From contig MU404067.1 of NCBI GenBank assembly GCA_022695795.1, forward strand, positions 62,001 through 126,000: a stretch of DNA of 64,000 bases, read 5' to 3'. Positions 44,658-56,559 of the stretch are shown in pieces. The notes beneath the pieces were generated by a model. That model was not told where the DNA came from and ran no database searches. It was given only the letters and a program-made list of their open reading frames with translations. Position 1 is the stretch's first letter; every line of letters begins with the position of its first letter. Source of the stretch: Biscogniauxia marginata. Lineage: Eukaryota; Ascomycota; Sordariomycetes; Xylariales; Xylariaceae. The position numbers and the translations under genes were made by a program.

Positions 44658-47036
44658 CTTGTCGGTTTCGCTTCGTGGGGATAATCTCCCGCCGGGGCGA
44701 CAAGTCGTCGCAGCGTCTTGCGTGATCTTATCGAGTCAATTGATGTTGGTAGTGTGGGGTAAATATCGCGGGGAGATAAAGATGAAGCAGGGAGATTGAG
44801 TATTTTATGGTGCCAGCACCCAGAGCAGAAACCTCCAACGCGGAGAAGTTAATAGATTCCGATAACTGGTCATCATAGTTTAACGGGGTTCTTGGAAGGC
44901 TGTGGCCGGACACTGCCGCAATTCCTCCTCACGCTGCTAGGGATCTCAGTCTCTTCGTAGACGTAGAAGTGAATGGGATCTATCTGGCGGCCAACAATTG
45001 GATTGGGAAACTGGCGGGAGGACGAAGCATGAGCGACAAATTTTCTTTTTCCTCCCCTGGCTAACTGCTCGTGGGCGCCACGAGGAATTGGTAACCAATT
45101 CGGACAAGGGGTAACCACGAGAAAAGGTATTGACCTTCTCGGTGGGATCGCTCAAGGTATCTGGACAGCGTTGAAGCCCGTGGACAAAACGGGTCCGGTG
45201 GTTGTGGCGGATGTCCAAGAAGACTGGATATGGGGAAGAAAAAAAAAGAAAAGCTAGCCACACGTTTCAAGACAGGCTATTTAAATGGAGAAAAAACGCA
45301 AGACACCAGCCGATATGGTATCCTTGGTATCCAAGCTCATAAGGGAACTTCATGCGTGCAAGGCCAGGGCTGGAAATTGGGGGCGAGGCTAGCAGCAGGT
45401 TTGTTATATCTCGGGACAAATATAGAGGTATATTCATAGGTAAGCATTAAGTAGTGCTGGTACGGAGAGTAGTAGTAGTAGTAGTAGTAGTAGTAAGAGG
45501 TAGACAGATTCTGTGCTGCGGAGCCAGAGCAGAGATTGCTAGAAGGTAAGGAAACGGCCCTAGTCTCCTTTGATACTATCAGCCTATGTCGGAGATCTCT
45601 GCGGCTGCGGGTTTGGGCAGCAATTGCTCCCTAGACTCCTAGGACTCCCCGGCTACAACACTTTCCTTCATCATTTGAGGCATGGCACGTCAGCTGTGGC
45701 CGGTAGACGTCATGAGGCAACGTCGAGATGAAGGCAATGTTCCCTAGAGACACGAAGCCAATGTTGTGAGAGGATGTCAGAATTTGCCGGCATGAGTTGT
45801 CAGGTCGTAGACCTCTTAAAAGCTTGAAAGGATCCGGAAAGGGATTCGCTCGCAAGGCTAGCTGCTTGACGGGCTTCGCTGAGCTGCCGGGCCTTGACGT
45901 ATCAGAGACGGCCAGACAGGAAGGGAAAGAGGTTAGTGGGAAGGTGAAGAATGGACAAGGGGACCGGTAGCGGCACTTATGCCCAATAATCGAGGGACCT
46001 GGGAATCGGGCTGGTGGGGGGAAGGAAACAGCAGAAGGTGGTGGAGGTGGATCGAAGCGGCTGCTTGGCCGAGGAAGACTCGTAGTGGTTGATGAGGGAT
46101 GAGGGTGTCGAGCTTGCAGCAATTCCCGGCGAGAAGAATTCCCCTTGTTCTTCCTCTTATTCGAGGGATAGGCAATGCCAAAGTCATTGATGGATGGATG
46201 CATTTCCGCAATGCCAGTGCCAGGACGCCCCGATCATCCATTATTATATAAGCAGTTATCGCCCTGTTCTAATTTGCCCATGCTGCCGTGCTGCAGCCAT
46301 TTGGACCTATGGAGCCAGGCAGGCTGGATGAAGTCGGTGAGATGGGGGCACGTCAATGGCTCAAAGCCCAGCGACAGTGTGTTGCACTGGGAAAAGGAAT
46401 CGTGGGAATTTGCCATGTGCGTCGTCGCCCATCCGAACTCAAAACTTTTTGAGGAGGGTGGGAGACGGCAGTCGATTGGACATTGGCCTCTGAACATGTT
46501 GGCGAGAGGGTGTGATGAGGTGAGTTTCTAGTGTCCATGACGTGCAGGTCGATGGAAGGGAAAGCCCGCAGGCCCGTTGCCAGGTCTCATGTTAATCTAG
46601 CCCATTAGCCCGCATCGAAGGTAGCGCCTCGATAAGCCCTTGATTAGGTAAGGCAAGGTTTGTGTGGCTAGTGAGCCCCTTCTAGTGAGCTCATGAGCCA
46701 CACTGCGGGGAGTTACCTACCTAAGGTGAGAGGCTTGATCTGAATTTCCCTAGCAACAATTAATCAATTGATAATTGACACTTTTTGGCAGCGCTTCCGT
46801 CGCGCCAACACCAACACGAACACGATCCCTGGGTCACTTATCATGACAAATTCTTTACTTCTAAACAAATTCAAGATTTCGATCTGGTCTATGTCACTTC
46901 TCCCGGCCAAAATCTACCCCGACTATTTACTTCTACCGTGAAAACCCAGGGGTACTCTATCGCAAACCGATCCTGGGAGGAGATCAACAATCCTTAACTT
47001 TCGATTCCTGTCTGCCTTAATAAGTACGCGCTCGCC
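44658..47036. other. Shared upstream region of two divergent genes, no gene recognised
   Basis: 2.4 kb between the minus-strand conserved protein and the plus-strand SPC34 gene. A 190-codon minus frame (45631-46203) looks like low-complexity chance reading. A pure AGT tract lies at 45468-45495. Confidence 0.6.
45468..45495. repeat. AGT trinucleotide microsatellite
   Basis: About nine consecutive AGT units in non-coding DNA. Confidence 0.95.
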
Positions 47037-47856
47037 ATGTCGCTCCTCTCAGCCCATTTCGAGCAGATTGTTATATCGTGCCAAGGAATTGACAGCCTCC
47101 CGTATGTGTAAAACCTCTCCTATTACTTTTTACCGAGTTGGAATGTACCTAACAGTAAATGATAGCTTCCCGCCGCCCAAGATCTTTACCAACGCCCTCC
47201 TCTCGAATCATGATATCACGTCGTTGATCCGCGATACCGAGGCGCACGAGCGAGCTCTTTTCTCTGTACCGCCGCCTCCTCCGCCGGCAACCGCACAACC
47301 CCAAGAACCGGCTAAACAATCATCGCGTCGTCAGACCGTGTTCAACGTTGCATCTGGCGAGGTGACCACCTCCAGCAGCGGCACCGGTCGAAGTTCAGGA
47401 GCGCCAAGACGACATACGGCCGTAACCGCGGTTCTTGGCGGCGACTTGCACGATCAGATCAAACGGAGCGAACGACGCGGAGGAAAGGAGAACGTGGACG
47501 TCGAAATCCTGCTCAGAGGGGCAGAGAAGCTATGCGGTGTTTACCCCTTGCCGGGGGCACTGGACAGGATAGCAGCACAGCGAACAAAGTACGCACATAG
47601 TCAAAATACTCTGGCCTACTACGAAGCCAAAGTCAGCGAGCAGGCAGAGGCGTTGCGGCAGATGAACAAAGACCATTGGATGGACGAGGATGAAGACTAC
47701 GCCGAGGACGACGGGAACGACAAAGACGAAATATACACAGAGGAGGACCTAAGAAGAGAGGAAGATGAGGTTCGTGACTTGGATAAGAAAAAAAAGGAGC
47801 TCCAGGAAAGATTGCGAGCCATGGAGAAAGACCTCGGTGCTCTACTAGCAATGTGA
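47037..47856 (+). CDS. SPC34: DASH complex subunit Spc34
   Basis: Exons 47037-47101 and 47166-47856 with a 64-bp intron give 251 residues. The N-terminus MSLLSAHFEQIVISCQGIDS is completed across the splice by LPFPPPKIFTNALLSNHDITSLIRDTEAHERALF, the diagnostic Spc34 block. After a Ser/Thr-rich linker comes AVTAVLGGDLHDQIKR, then LLRGAEKLCGVYPLPGALDRI, and an acidic C-terminal coiled coil from about residue 175 to the end (EDLRREEDEVRDLDKKKKEL). Spc34 is part of the DASH/Dam1 ring, which couples kinetochores to spindle microtubules. The first exon is too short to show as an open frame; it was placed by the family motif and the splice signals. Confidence 0.92.
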
Positions 47857-47988
47857 ACTCCCTATAAGCTAGCGTAAGATTGCCCCCCATATACACGGAC
47901 TTGACGCCAAAACCGGAATACCTGCTATTTGACTCCCAACCGGCACTTTTGAAAGTTCATCAAACCCGTCGGAACATCCAAATCAACC

Positions 47989-48765
47989 TCATTTCCCCGT
48001 CTCTGCCTCCTTGATCCTCGCAAACTCAGCCATAAAGACCTGCGCGTCCTGCGCCCCGTCAACGACATGTTTGCCCTGGATCGTGAAATTTGGGACCCCG
48101 TGAATGCCCTTCGCGTTCGCCTCGCGGACCTCGGCGTCGACCTCGGCGCCCCCCTTCCCCGAGGCCAGCCAGTCGCGGGCCTCGGCGGGGTCCAGGCCAG
48201 CCTTCTCGGCGGCGGCGACGAGGGTGTCGTGCGAGGTGATGTCGCCCTCGCCCTCGAAGTAGCTCCGGAACAGCTCGAGCACGACGCGGTTCTCGGCTTC
48301 GGCCCCCTTCGTCTTGCCCAGCTGGATCAGCCGGTGCGAATCCCGCGTGTTGCCGATGCGGCCGGCGAAGCCGAAGTTGATGCCCTCCTCGCCCCCGATG
48401 GCCGTCAGCCGCTCGAAGATGGCCTGCAGCCGATCCGGCCCGAACCGCTGCGCCATGCGCTCCTTGACCGGGATCCCCACCCGCGGCGACGTCGGATCCA
48501 GGTAGAACGGCGCCCAGCTGATGGTGAAGGTGTCGTCCTTCCCGCCTGGGTACACCTGTCGGTATAGGTCGATGGCTCTGTCGAGGCGCTTCTTGCCTAC
48601 GTAGCACTGTGAGAGAAATAGTTAAGCAGACGATTATTAGTTTGGGGTCTGTGGGTAGGAGGATCACGTGCGTAGTAGACGTTGAATACCGACAAGGGAA
48701 TGATGAGATCAGCTTACCCAGGGGCAGACTGTGTCCGATACGATCTTAATCGTGAAATTCGTCAT
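47989..48765 (-). CDS. DsbA-family thioredoxin-fold oxidoreductase (FrnE-like)
   Basis: Exons 48765-48718 and 48606-47989 around a 111-bp intron give 221 residues. Exon 1 encodes MTNFTIKIVSDTVCPW and exon 2 starts CYVGKKRLDRAI, so the active-site CPWC is split exactly by the intron. The helical insertion (YRQVYPGGKDDTFTISWAPFYLDP) and the cis-Pro loop GIHGVPNFTI with a C-terminal GAQDAQVF helix fit the DSBA/FrnE group. Expected role is dithiol-disulfide exchange or polyketide/xenobiotic-type isomerase chemistry; the substrate is unknown. No signal peptide, so cytosolic. It is convergent with SPC34, with only 132 bp between stop codons. Confidence 0.9.
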
Positions 48766-49983
48766 TGTGAGATGTCGTATCCGTTCCAATATCGGTATAC
48801 CGTTTCCCTTGGTTTGCTTCTTTTTGTTCTCCCCGTGCCTTATCAATGGCCTGGTGAAGTCGATAGCTGGAGGTAAGTGAAGGCTGATAGGTAGGTATTT
48901 ATCATGTATAAGTCCGGGCTTCCAACACGGATGTGGGTGGGACTATCTTACCGGAACTCGTGCTGACAAATCCCGGCTCATTTCTCGTCCGGAAGCTGAG
49001 ACTAAGACACGTCCCAATGCTGGGGTTTGGCGCGATCTGCCAACCTCGGCTTGCTCGGTTCATCTGATTGGCTACCGCCAACAGAATAGGTACCTACCTA
49101 GTGTACATATCTCCTTTCTGACTTCTACTCGAGGTTGCACACGGCTAAAGCTTAGGTACCTATCGAATATAATACCTACTGTATAGGAGGTAAGATAAGA
49201 TTACCTTAGTAAATAGGTACCTAGGAACATCCCTGGGGTTTTTTTTTATGAATTTCTTTTGTTCTTGATCTTAGTAGTTACATCTAGATAGTAAGCACGT
49301 ACCTCATAAGGACTGGGACTAACGTCTCAATGGACTTGGGGTTCTTGGCATCTCCGAGTACATAAAGGGGGGGACTAACTAGATCGAGACGATCTCGATG
49401 TTACGTAGGTAGGTAGTGAAGACAGAACACTTTAATAATAAAACAAAGACGCTTACACATGTCGTTAGTCATCGTCTAAGCGGCTCTAGGGGGTTGATTG
49501 CATAATACTTAGGGTCCCGTGATTTAACCCGGCGGCGTCCATAGTCCTAATCTCGAGACTACCTATAAATGGGTGACTATAATCAAGCCTTCCTAATAGT
49601 CTAAGGTCCATTCTACAATTCGATATTCAGAGGAAAGGCTAGGTTAGACCACTACAAGAGCAATACCTACTACCTACCCCCGGCCGCTCAGTGTCCGTCT
49701 TGTAGTGGGGCCGGAAGACCGTTTTCTCTCGAACGGAGCCGTGGAGGACCCGGGACTTATGCTCGTACTACTACGTACAATGCCGTGCTTTTCTCCGACC
49801 AACTGATGGGAAATATGAAAATATATAGAGGCAGATAAACAGTTATAAGGCGTCCCCGAGAACACACCGTAATTACTTAGTAGCATCAATTTATTCGTTT
49901 GGTGTCTTGCGCAACTAATTATCTCTCAATCACAAATGGAATCGATTATCCCACATAGTATTTGCAATATCTGCTTCATAGTC
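48766..49983. other. Intergenic, no gene recognised
   Basis: The sequence includes many TAGGTACCTA/TACCTA motifs (about 48,890, 49,088-49,210, 49,405) and the promoter of the DsbA-family gene. Confidence 0.6.
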
Positions 49984-50330
49984 CTACTCTAGTCTAACCA
50001 TGTGCCCCTGACTGTGAATTCCCCGCCATGAAGTTAGGCTCGAGGAAGTAGAGGAGTTCTCTAGCGATTTATACAAGCCCGCAGGACTCGGGGATTGATA
50101 TCTCCCAAAGCAGAGACGCCGCGTGACGAAGAACAGTCCACCCCCGAGTGCAGCCCCAAAGACTATGACCCGTGCCAGAGTATGGGCGGGTAGATTGTCC
50201 CGCCCAGAACTCTATCCGCGTCGAGATGTATTAGCAAGAAGACTCGGTGTGGACTTAGTCATAAAGGGGCGTCCGTTGCTCACCACAGAGTTTCCCCTAT
50301 CGAGAACGAAATCAGGGGGGTAAGGTGTGA
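49984..50330 (-). CDS. Partial small single-TM protein (5' exon not identified)
   Basis: The minus frame reads PDFVLDRGNSV at its upstream side, then a strong donor GTGAGC, a branch-like GCTAATAC and an ATAG acceptor delimit a 72-bp intron that removes an in-frame TAG. It continues SSGRDNLPAHTLARVIVFGAALGGGLFFVTRRL and ends at TAG (49984-49986). The hydrophobic span VIVFGAALGGGLFFV with the following Arg pair is a stop-transfer membrane segment. No starting ATG or signal peptide exon could be placed, so it is partial or a decayed copy. It lies next to the 50638-51210 gene of similar layout. Confidence 0.35.
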
Positions 50331-50637
50331 TTTCTTGCGTGTAGAGAACAGATGGAAACACTAAATTAAATTACACGTTAGACACATGGTAGGTTTAGTT
50401 AAACTAAATGATCGCGACATACCGTCTCAAGTATTATTTATTAATGCGCCGCCTCTTAGATAGAGAGAAGGCCCAGTTGAATACTTGCAAAAGAAGCATC
50501 TGGTTTATAGCAACTTGTGTGACGGGCGAGGTAACTTCTTGATCTGGAACAGGTTAACCAATCAATTCTACAAGTAAAGCAGCAATGTACTCACAGCCTC
50601 ATCACAGAACTACCGTAGTACAAGGGAAGTCCATCCT

Positions 50638-51210
50638 TTAGTTCCTAGATATGCGAGAGCACGGGAACAACACAGCGCGCAGCGTCCGGATCCAGACTGC
50701 GCCACAGAACATGTTCGCAATCGTGAAGCGCGACTGCTGCACGTTCCGCTCTGGCCTCTGGGCGTTGGGCTCCTGGCGCGCGGCAGTCGTAGTCGCGGCA
50801 GCGCCTCCGGTCACGAACCCCCCGGTGCGCTCGAGGTCCCCGTGATGCGCGTGATGCGCGTGATACACGTGGCCGCCGGCGTTCTGCGCGCGCGCCCTCG
50901 CGAGCCGGCGGTCGATTTCCCGGTCGACCTTGATCTCCCAGAGGCAGCACGCGCAGCGCAGGGTGAAGTACAGGCCCACGAGGCAGATCAGGATGATGCC
51001 GATGCTGAACAGTGCGTACCACATCGGCGTGTGGTATTCCACGTCGCGGCTTTGGACGGCCGCGGTGTGGTCGGCTCGGGAGGCGAGGTTGTTGGTAGGA
51101 CCTTGGCGGGAGAGCGCGTCGACTGTGCTCTGAGTGTCGATAATGGGGGCCGGGAGGGCGCGCGCGAGGGTCGCGACGATGAAGGTGAGGGCGATCTGGA
51201 GGAGCTGCAT
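50638..51210 (-). CDS. Small type I membrane protein, function unknown
   Basis: 190 residues in one exon from ATG 51210. The signal peptide is MQLLQIALTFIVATLARALPAP. The ectodomain of about 40 residues carries no Cys. A TM segment at about 65-90 (WYALFSIGIILICLVGLYF) runs into a Cys/Trp-rich junction (LRCACCLWEIKVDREIDRRLARARA), then a His/Ala-rich tail and QSRFTIANMFCGAVWIR. No known domain. The Cys cluster just inside the membrane suggests palmitoylation (inference). The layout resembles the protein at 30477-30929 and that at 53474-53827. TATA-like AT-rich DNA (TATTTAA) lies near 51,430 on the upstream side. Confidence 0.65.
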   Translation of the reverse strand: MQLLQIALTFIVATLARALPAPIIDTQSTVDALSRQGPTNNLASRADHTAAVQSRDVEYHTPMWYALFSIGIILICLVGLYFTLRCACCLWEIKVDREIDRRLARARAQNAGGHVYHAHHAHHGDLERTGGFVTGGAAATTTAARQEPNAQRPERNVQQSRFTIANMFCGAVWIRTLRAVLFPCSRISRN

Positions 51211-53473
51211 CGTGAAAGGGTATGGTAGGGTGATTATTGTGGTGATGACGATGCGAGTGCGAGGTGCATGCAGAGATGAGGATGATGAGGTTGGTTGGTT
51301 GGAAAATGGCGAGATAGAGGCTCGGCAGTAAATGCGTGTAGATGAATTATGAGGTGAAGATCTTTGCGCTGTGTGCGAGGAAGGTGTGGTGAAGAAGTGA
51401 ATTGGAAAGGTATGGAAACCTTCTGTGCATTAAATAGGTTGGCGAAGAGAGGTCTGTTTGCTTCGTGACCTAGAGACTGAATTCACCCGATTAGTGGCAG
51501 TGCTGAGCGTGGACTTGTAGCATTGTCGTCCCAGGAGCTCAGTCAAGTACCTGATCAGGTGGGAATCACTTCTACTAAATATTTACCTCAAAAGTAGCTA
51601 CACACTGCAGCACAGAAAAGATTGGAATTATGAGCTATCACGAGAGGAGGTTTGAGTACCATACCTTAGAGGATAAGCCACGATGTGGTTGTTTCGTAGA
51701 GAGTTAGAGCTTGAGGTACATAAAGAAACGGGGTCTGGTGCTCACAAATAACTCTATTGATTCTCGACAAGTATCATGCAGATGGCTCTCTATCTCTCTC
51801 GGATACCATCAATAAGATTATCTAGTAAGAACCGCGATAACAATGTATCTCCAGCGACATAGTCTCTTTACACGGACAAGCCCCCTCCCATGAACCGTCC
51901 CTTTCCTGGTATTACGACACTTATTACCTATTATGAGCGCTCTTAGGTTCAATATGGTGGTTCGAATCAAGAAAATAGCACGGGTATCTCTGGGAATGAA
52001 ACATTCGTGTGGTAGGTAGTCCTTAGCAGTTTGGTTTGATTACATCTATACCACACTATAGCCAGTCACTGGCTCAGCATTAATAAATAAATAAATAGGT
52101 ACTTTTATCGTGATATGTGCCTTAATATAGTAACATGTAGTAATGCAACCTATTATTTCACGAAAAACTAGAAATAGAGATACACGGTTGAATGATCCTT
52201 TTGCTCCCTTCGTGGAACTGACTTCGTTCCGAACCTGATATCCAACCAGTCTCCGAGGCCGGCGCTTTTGGTGCTTTAAATTGCGTTCATCCTCTCCCAG
52301 TCAATTGTCATATTCCTATACTTGGTTCCTGCAGTCGCTGCTGCTGCTTCTCTCAGCCGTCCACTCAGGGTTGAACATTGTAGTCTCGAGCCATATGCCA
52401 TCTGCCTCTCACGTGTATACTTGCTTTGAATTTAAAATCTTGACAAGAAGGATCTCGAGAAGAAACTTCACTCGGATTGCTTCTCCCAACTATCGTTATA
52501 AATCGTCCTAAGATTATCCACGAGGTTCAAGTAGGCCTCAGCGAGATCTTTGTAAGAAACAGTTATACCACAGACAGACCACTCCATCCGATTGCCTCCT
52601 ATCTGGTATAACGCTCCTGTTTGTATTCAAGACGTATAGCTTTCTAATGGGGCTACTGGGTGAGAGCCACAGCGACGAAGGGAAAGAAATAGAACGAAAA
52701 TTAAGCTAAGAAAGCTCGAGTAGCGCGGTTTCACCAGGCAGCATAGTTCTGTCTACTCCTAGCGACGATTGGCTGATATCGCAGGCATCTCGAGCTTGTA
52801 GGATTTCTTCCTACTTGACTATAAGGGGCTTAGCAAGTGGGCTGTGAATTACTTGAAGGTGGATACGTACAGTGATAAAACCTCCAGCCTTGTTTGTAAC
52901 ATTATTGGACTTGAAGCGAGGGTAGTTCTTTGATTTTAAACTGAACCCGAGTGTTCAGAAACTGTTATGATATTTGGCACAGTGCGTGAAGCAGTGGATG
53001 CATATTAGGCCCTTCCATCTCGTCTTCGGGTCGAATCTTGCCCGGATGATGAGCCAAAGTACAGCCGAAGATACCAGAGATACTTGCCCTCAGTTGGGAG
53101 GGTGGAGGATAGAAACTGACTGATACACCAGGATTAGCATAAATCGCCACAACAATGGTATATCACTTGCCGTCCTACGATTCGGTCTGATAATACTAAT
53201 GTGAGCCATAAGAAATCTAGCGGGTGTGTACAGGCTCGTATGCCTGGGTTGGATGGTTTGTTCATCAGGACAGAAAGTTGTCGCAGTGTATCTGGCAGCG
53301 TTGCTATACCATATGAATTAGCTAGACTTCGTTGGCAATATATCATGTACTCACAGTGTTTCCATAGCACCTTTAAGTACTAGAATATTATGTTAGGCCA
53401 GAGAAACCCAAGTATAGGAGAAACATATCACCCGAAGCTCTCCAAGCCATATAGCGCTACAGGCTAGACCAGA
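51211..53473. other. Long gene-free stretch
   Basis: 2.3 kb with no convincing coding frame; most open frames start with non-ATG codons. It holds a short run of AATA/TAAATAAATAAATA at about 52,080-52,097. Confidence 0.55.
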
Positions 53474-53827
53474 TCAAGACTCCCTCGACTGATGATTTCC
53501 TGATTGTGCGCCACAATACTGGACATTGATATTATACAGCTCATGTGCCCTTTCCGTATCGTGCGCCGTATTCTTCCGGCAATACCAGAGACCCAGGCAA
53601 CATATTACGAGAAAGATTCCCATCGACACCGGGAAGATATACTTGACTAAAACAGCAGTATGCTCTGGAATAGACAACTGGGAATCTTTAGAATCTGCTC
53701 GATCGTGGACGCTTCCGTGGATCTTGCCCAGCCTATCGTGTGCCTCCGTGAGTGCGACGGTACATATAGCTGACGAGTATATGGTGCTAGCCACGAGGAC
53801 GGTAACAATAAATCGAACGAAAAACAT
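53474..53827 (-). CDS. Small type I membrane protein, function unknown
   Basis: 117 residues from the ATG at 53827, chosen because the longer upstream frame has no ATG. Signal peptide MFFVRFIVTVLVASTIYSSAICT. A short polar ectodomain, then one hydrophobic span at about 61-84 (KYIFPVSMGIFLVICCLGLWYC) with Cys-Cys inside it and a basic stop-transfer edge (RKNTAHDTERAHELYN). The tail is short, about 38 residues. No domain recognised. A donor-like GTGAGT lies directly after an ATG near 53,990, so a longer spliced 5' region is possible. The same layout recurs at 30477-30929 and 50638-51210. Confidence 0.55.
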   Translation of the reverse strand: MFFVRFIVTVLVASTIYSSAICTVALTEAHDRLGKIHGSVHDRADSKDSQLSIPEHTAVLVKYIFPVSMGIFLVICCLGLWYCRKNTAHDTERAHELYNINVQYCGAQSGNHQSRES

Positions 53828-56088
53828 CGCGATGTTTCTTGGAGATATCAATGGTGACAGCTTGACGTGGAAAATTTTTTTCCGTTGACAGATGAATTTT
53901 ATGGGACAAGTTAGGGAAACAACAAGAGAGAAATAGACTAAGGAGTCCTTCTTTAAAGAGATTTTAGTGTGAGATACTCACCATGCTGCGGGATGGCGGG
54001 TAATTATGTGTCCAGGAAACACGTTGGTCTTCCAGCAAATAAGGTGTCAGAGTGATATATTTAACAATAAGGGTACTAGTTTCTAATGGTTGGGGATATT
54101 GTTTTTGCTAGTGGGGATTATTGTTAACAGTGAATACTCAAGCAATGAGCCACTCGTAGAGTTTTTGATGCTAAAAGTAAATCCTTTTTTATATCCTTTA
54201 TAGTATTCTACATTTTCCTTTTCAAATATCTGATGATAATTATCACGAGATTCATACCGTGAGTAATAAGTCAGACCTCCTGATTGTTTTCGAAGGGTAA
54301 CACATGACCTATTGTCTTAGAAACTAGATATTTACTAGATATAAGATACATGTATGATCGGTAATTTGCTGAAAAATCGAAGTTATATTAATAGGTATGC
54401 ATAATGAAACCATATTTTAAGTGAACATCCTCTGTCAATGGGTGGTTGTTAGGAGTCTAGTATTAGGAGTCTAGCAGAGTCGCCAAGGGCCTAGCGGACA
54501 GGGAAAAGGGCGTTCAGGTACATGGATCCTGGACCTGCTCGCGGCCACTGGTTCCTCGATAGGGTTCCTCCTGCCACAACGCAGTTAATAATAGTGCTAT
54601 ATATTTGCATCTTGATAGTAGTAGTAATGTAGACGGCTTGCAAAAGGTACTGACTACCAGTCAAATTCAATTGTGGCAGCCAGGATCTTAATTAGAGGAC
54701 TCACAAGCTAGTATTTATACTGAAAGTTAGCTCCAGCTCTCGCTTACTCGCTCACCAAACATTATCTCGTTCTACGTGTTCATCACCTCGATGCACCAAA
54801 ATTAGCACTTGACTTCTAGCAACTCCTACCGAAGAGCCTGTTGTCGTACAAGTTGGCTTCGCAAGCTTAGACACACGAGATATCCGTTACTGATCTGCCT
54901 CTAGTGACTTGACAAGCTTGATATCTGCCCAGGTGTATCAAATCAAAGCACTATCAAAATCGAAAAAGGCCGCTCAGAAACAGAAACAGTGATGTATTTT
55001 CTCTCAGACGCAGTCAACTACCCAGAACCGAGTGCGAACAACAATGATTCGGGAATTACGCACTAGAGAGAACTTAGATCGAGGTTCTACAAGCAGCCGC
55101 CTATGAGCTATCGTTTTAGTCTGACATTCCATAAGGGAAGACCTAAGGATCTTACGGTTGCTCGGTATAGAAATCCCCAGCATTGCACCAATATTAACAA
55201 TCATCAACACGCACATAAGTTCCCGATTTGTCTTGCCACCTTATCACTCAAGTTTTCCACCAGTGCCTGGGCAAGAATTTTACATAGCCGGCGTATTAGC
55301 TTGACTTAGCTACTGGCCACAAAGAGCGATATTCCACAACGCTGGAAACGATGCCGTGTATTCTCTATAGGCTATGCTTCTGCTGGCAATTGAGAAGGGG
55401 TCAGCTCGTAAGGCTGAGCTTAGCGCTTGTGAACTAACGAATTTGGAGATTATAAAACAAGCAATATCTAAAATTCCAGGGAAATGCTTCAATAGGAATA
55501 TTAGATGCCTAACACGTGAGTCAGAGGTCTCCGGCTACACTTGGTGCAGGGCTGCGGGAACATGTCTTGGACGCCTCGTATGGTGTCCTCGAGCGCTAAA
55601 GGCATTCAACAGTTGGCTCTTTGCGTGCCAACTACCTGGAGGTCAGAGAAGGCAGAAAGGGGATCGGTATGTGTAATAAAGTGGGTAATGACATGACTAT
55701 GTTGAGCCAACAGACGTGGGCGTACCGCATGTTCGATATTACCTATTATCCCAGTCCTAGGCCTTTGGAGTTGGTAGCAAGGGGAGCTCAATAAAAGTGG
55801 CCGTTACATTAAGTATGTATGCCTACCTACCTAATACAGAAATGAAGTTAGTCCAAGGGGATTTCTATTTTTAACAGTACCCACTAGAACTCCACGCCCA
55901 CATCCACACCCACACCTTGTAAACGTGGGGGTTTAAGTCTAAAAGCTGAGATCAGATGGGAACGAATTTAAACTACTTGGACTAGTGGGTAATACCCACA
56001 ACCCTATATGGCGTAGGATCAACTGCAGCTGGTTGGAGACCGATCAACCCCTGAGCGTACTTTTCATAATGTCTTTACTATACGAATG
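53828..56088. other. Long gene-free stretch
   Basis: 2.3 kb, only short frames. A direct repeat of TTAGGAGTCTAG occurs at about 54,448-54,474. A stop-interrupted frame at 54992-55308 has no family resemblance. Confidence 0.5.
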
Positions 56089-56531
56089 TGTTACGGACTA
56101 AGGTTGACAAGTTTTGAGCCAGGAACAGGGCTAAGAATTGGGCCAATCACGGCTAAACTCCGGCTCCGTGGAGGTGTTTGAGACAAGTACAAACAGATGA
56201 GAAATCCCCCTGGATAGAGGTGTTTGTCTGTGTCTTAGACACCAGTAGACACCTTCCGTATTGTGTCTATAATGATTACAGACGCACACTAGTTTGAGAG
56301 GAGAAGGAATAGATATATAAAGATTGATATATTTCCTAAACAGTCACTCCTTCCTCAAATATCCATGTAAGACTACAGCCACTCTTTTTAATTTCAGTGA
56401 GAGTACTTGAAATCTCTTTAACAAATATATACATGAATCACTCTTGACTTATTGCTACCCACAAATCCAGAACCCCAGTATGTAGCCGCTCTCCCAGTCA
56501 GTCGTATGGGATACGAGAGACGGGTTAGACA
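56089..56531 (+). repeat. Old degraded solo LTR of the same LTR family
   Basis: It begins TGTTACGGAC and its 3' half (about 56,370-56,500) aligns with the shared R/U5 module of the LTRs at 3315-3704 and 13642-13999: GACTACAGCCACTC, then GTGAGAGTACTTGAAATC and a CACAAATCCAGAACCCCAGTA-type block. U3 differs. No target duplication is visible, so the outer limits are estimates. Confidence 0.5.
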
Positions 56532-56559
56532 CAGACTGTCCCTGTTGATTCAAGGGCCC

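Noticed and set aside
45631..46203. 190-codon minus frame
   Set aside because: Low-complexity Pro/Ser-rich composition, no domain, no leader, within a shared upstream region.
51959..51969. GGTTCGAATCA as the B box of a tRNA gene
   Set aside because: No matching A box, acceptor stem or anticodon arm upstream.
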